This document shows positions 38,634 through 38,643 of a stretch of DNA of 38,643 bases, in pieces. Source of the DNA: Oscillospiraceae bacterium. Lineage in GTDB: Bacteria; Bacillota; Clostridia; Oscillospirales; Oscillospiraceae. The stretch is from positions 1 through 38,643 of the forward strand of contig JAEDIN010000006.1 of assembly GCA_016292445.1 (NCBI GenBank), given 5' to 3'. The position numbers and the translations under genes were made by a program. The notes beneath the pieces were generated by a model. The model was not told where the DNA came from, did no database searches, and was given only the letters and a program-made list of their open reading frames with translations. Every line of letters begins with the position of its first letter. Positions within the stretch are counted from its first letter, which is position 1.

Positions 38634-38643
38634 TATCCGTTTT

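Overview
The window looks like a chromosomal segment of an anaerobic, endospore-forming clostridial Firmicute, probably of the Oscillospiraceae/Ruminococcaceae type. That is inferred from gene content, not from a search. The support is: sporulation genes (spoIVB, spoVAC, spoIIR), a flavodiiron oxygen/NO reductase with rubredoxin domains, a ywiB-argS pair as in Bacillota, radical-SAM and ferredoxin-type proteins, Gram-positive Shine-Dalgarno sites, and GC-rich hairpin terminators separating most transcription units. No rRNA, tRNA, CRISPR array, transposase or phage gene was seen.

Layout. 1-3.7 kb: the end of rpsI, a multidomain flavodiiron protein with two rubredoxin modules, and an orphan GHKL histidine kinase. 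3.7-6.1 kb: a spore/cell-wall-type M14 peptidase diverging from spoIVB. 6.1-6.4 kb: a gene-free stretch made of tandem hairpins and flanked by two nearly identical 36-bp terminator hairpins, which looks like an inserted repeat element. 6.4-9.3 kb: a LOG-like nucleotide hydrolase coupled to an MFS transporter, then a divergent glycerophosphodiesterase. 9.3-13 kb: an ion-transporter-superfamily permease, an ATP-grasp protein fused to BspA-type leucine-rich repeats, and a ferredoxin-like protein. 13-14.6 kb: a small anchored protein and psuG. 14.6-19.6 kb: typA and the operon murI-ywiB-argS. 19.7-21.3 kb: a conserved small protein, ogt, spoVAC and an unrecognised 47-residue basic protein.

21.3-28.4 kb is the most distinctive region. 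It is a tightly packed six-gene minus-strand operon with its own promoter and terminator: a membrane-anchored transglutaminase-like protein with Ig-like repeats, a DltA-like adenylation enzyme, an acyl carrier protein, an AlgI-type MBOAT, an SGNH-like membrane protein whose predicted nucleophile is Cys instead of Ser, and a lipoprotein. The parts match those of teichoic acid D-alanylation (Dlt), but order, extra members and key residues differ. The inference is an export pathway that activates an amino acid (or similar acyl group) in the cytoplasm and transfers it to an unknown surface acceptor.

28.4-31 kb: a plus-strand operon of a siderophore/cobalamin-type binding lipoprotein, a radical SAM/SPASM protein and a TraX-like membrane protein. 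31-33.4 kb: a minus-strand operon of a ComEC-like metallo-hydrolase, a DMT permease and greA. 33.5-36.3 kb: apgM and ispE, then spoIIR, whose probable sigma-F promoter is nested in the ispE terminator. 36.3-38.6 kb: a two-subunit aconitase-X operon with an 18-bp palindrome at its start site, below a MarR-family regulator that is the obvious candidate to bind it. ispE implies isoprenoid synthesis by the MEP route, which makes a mevalonate-pathway role for the aconitase X unlikely.
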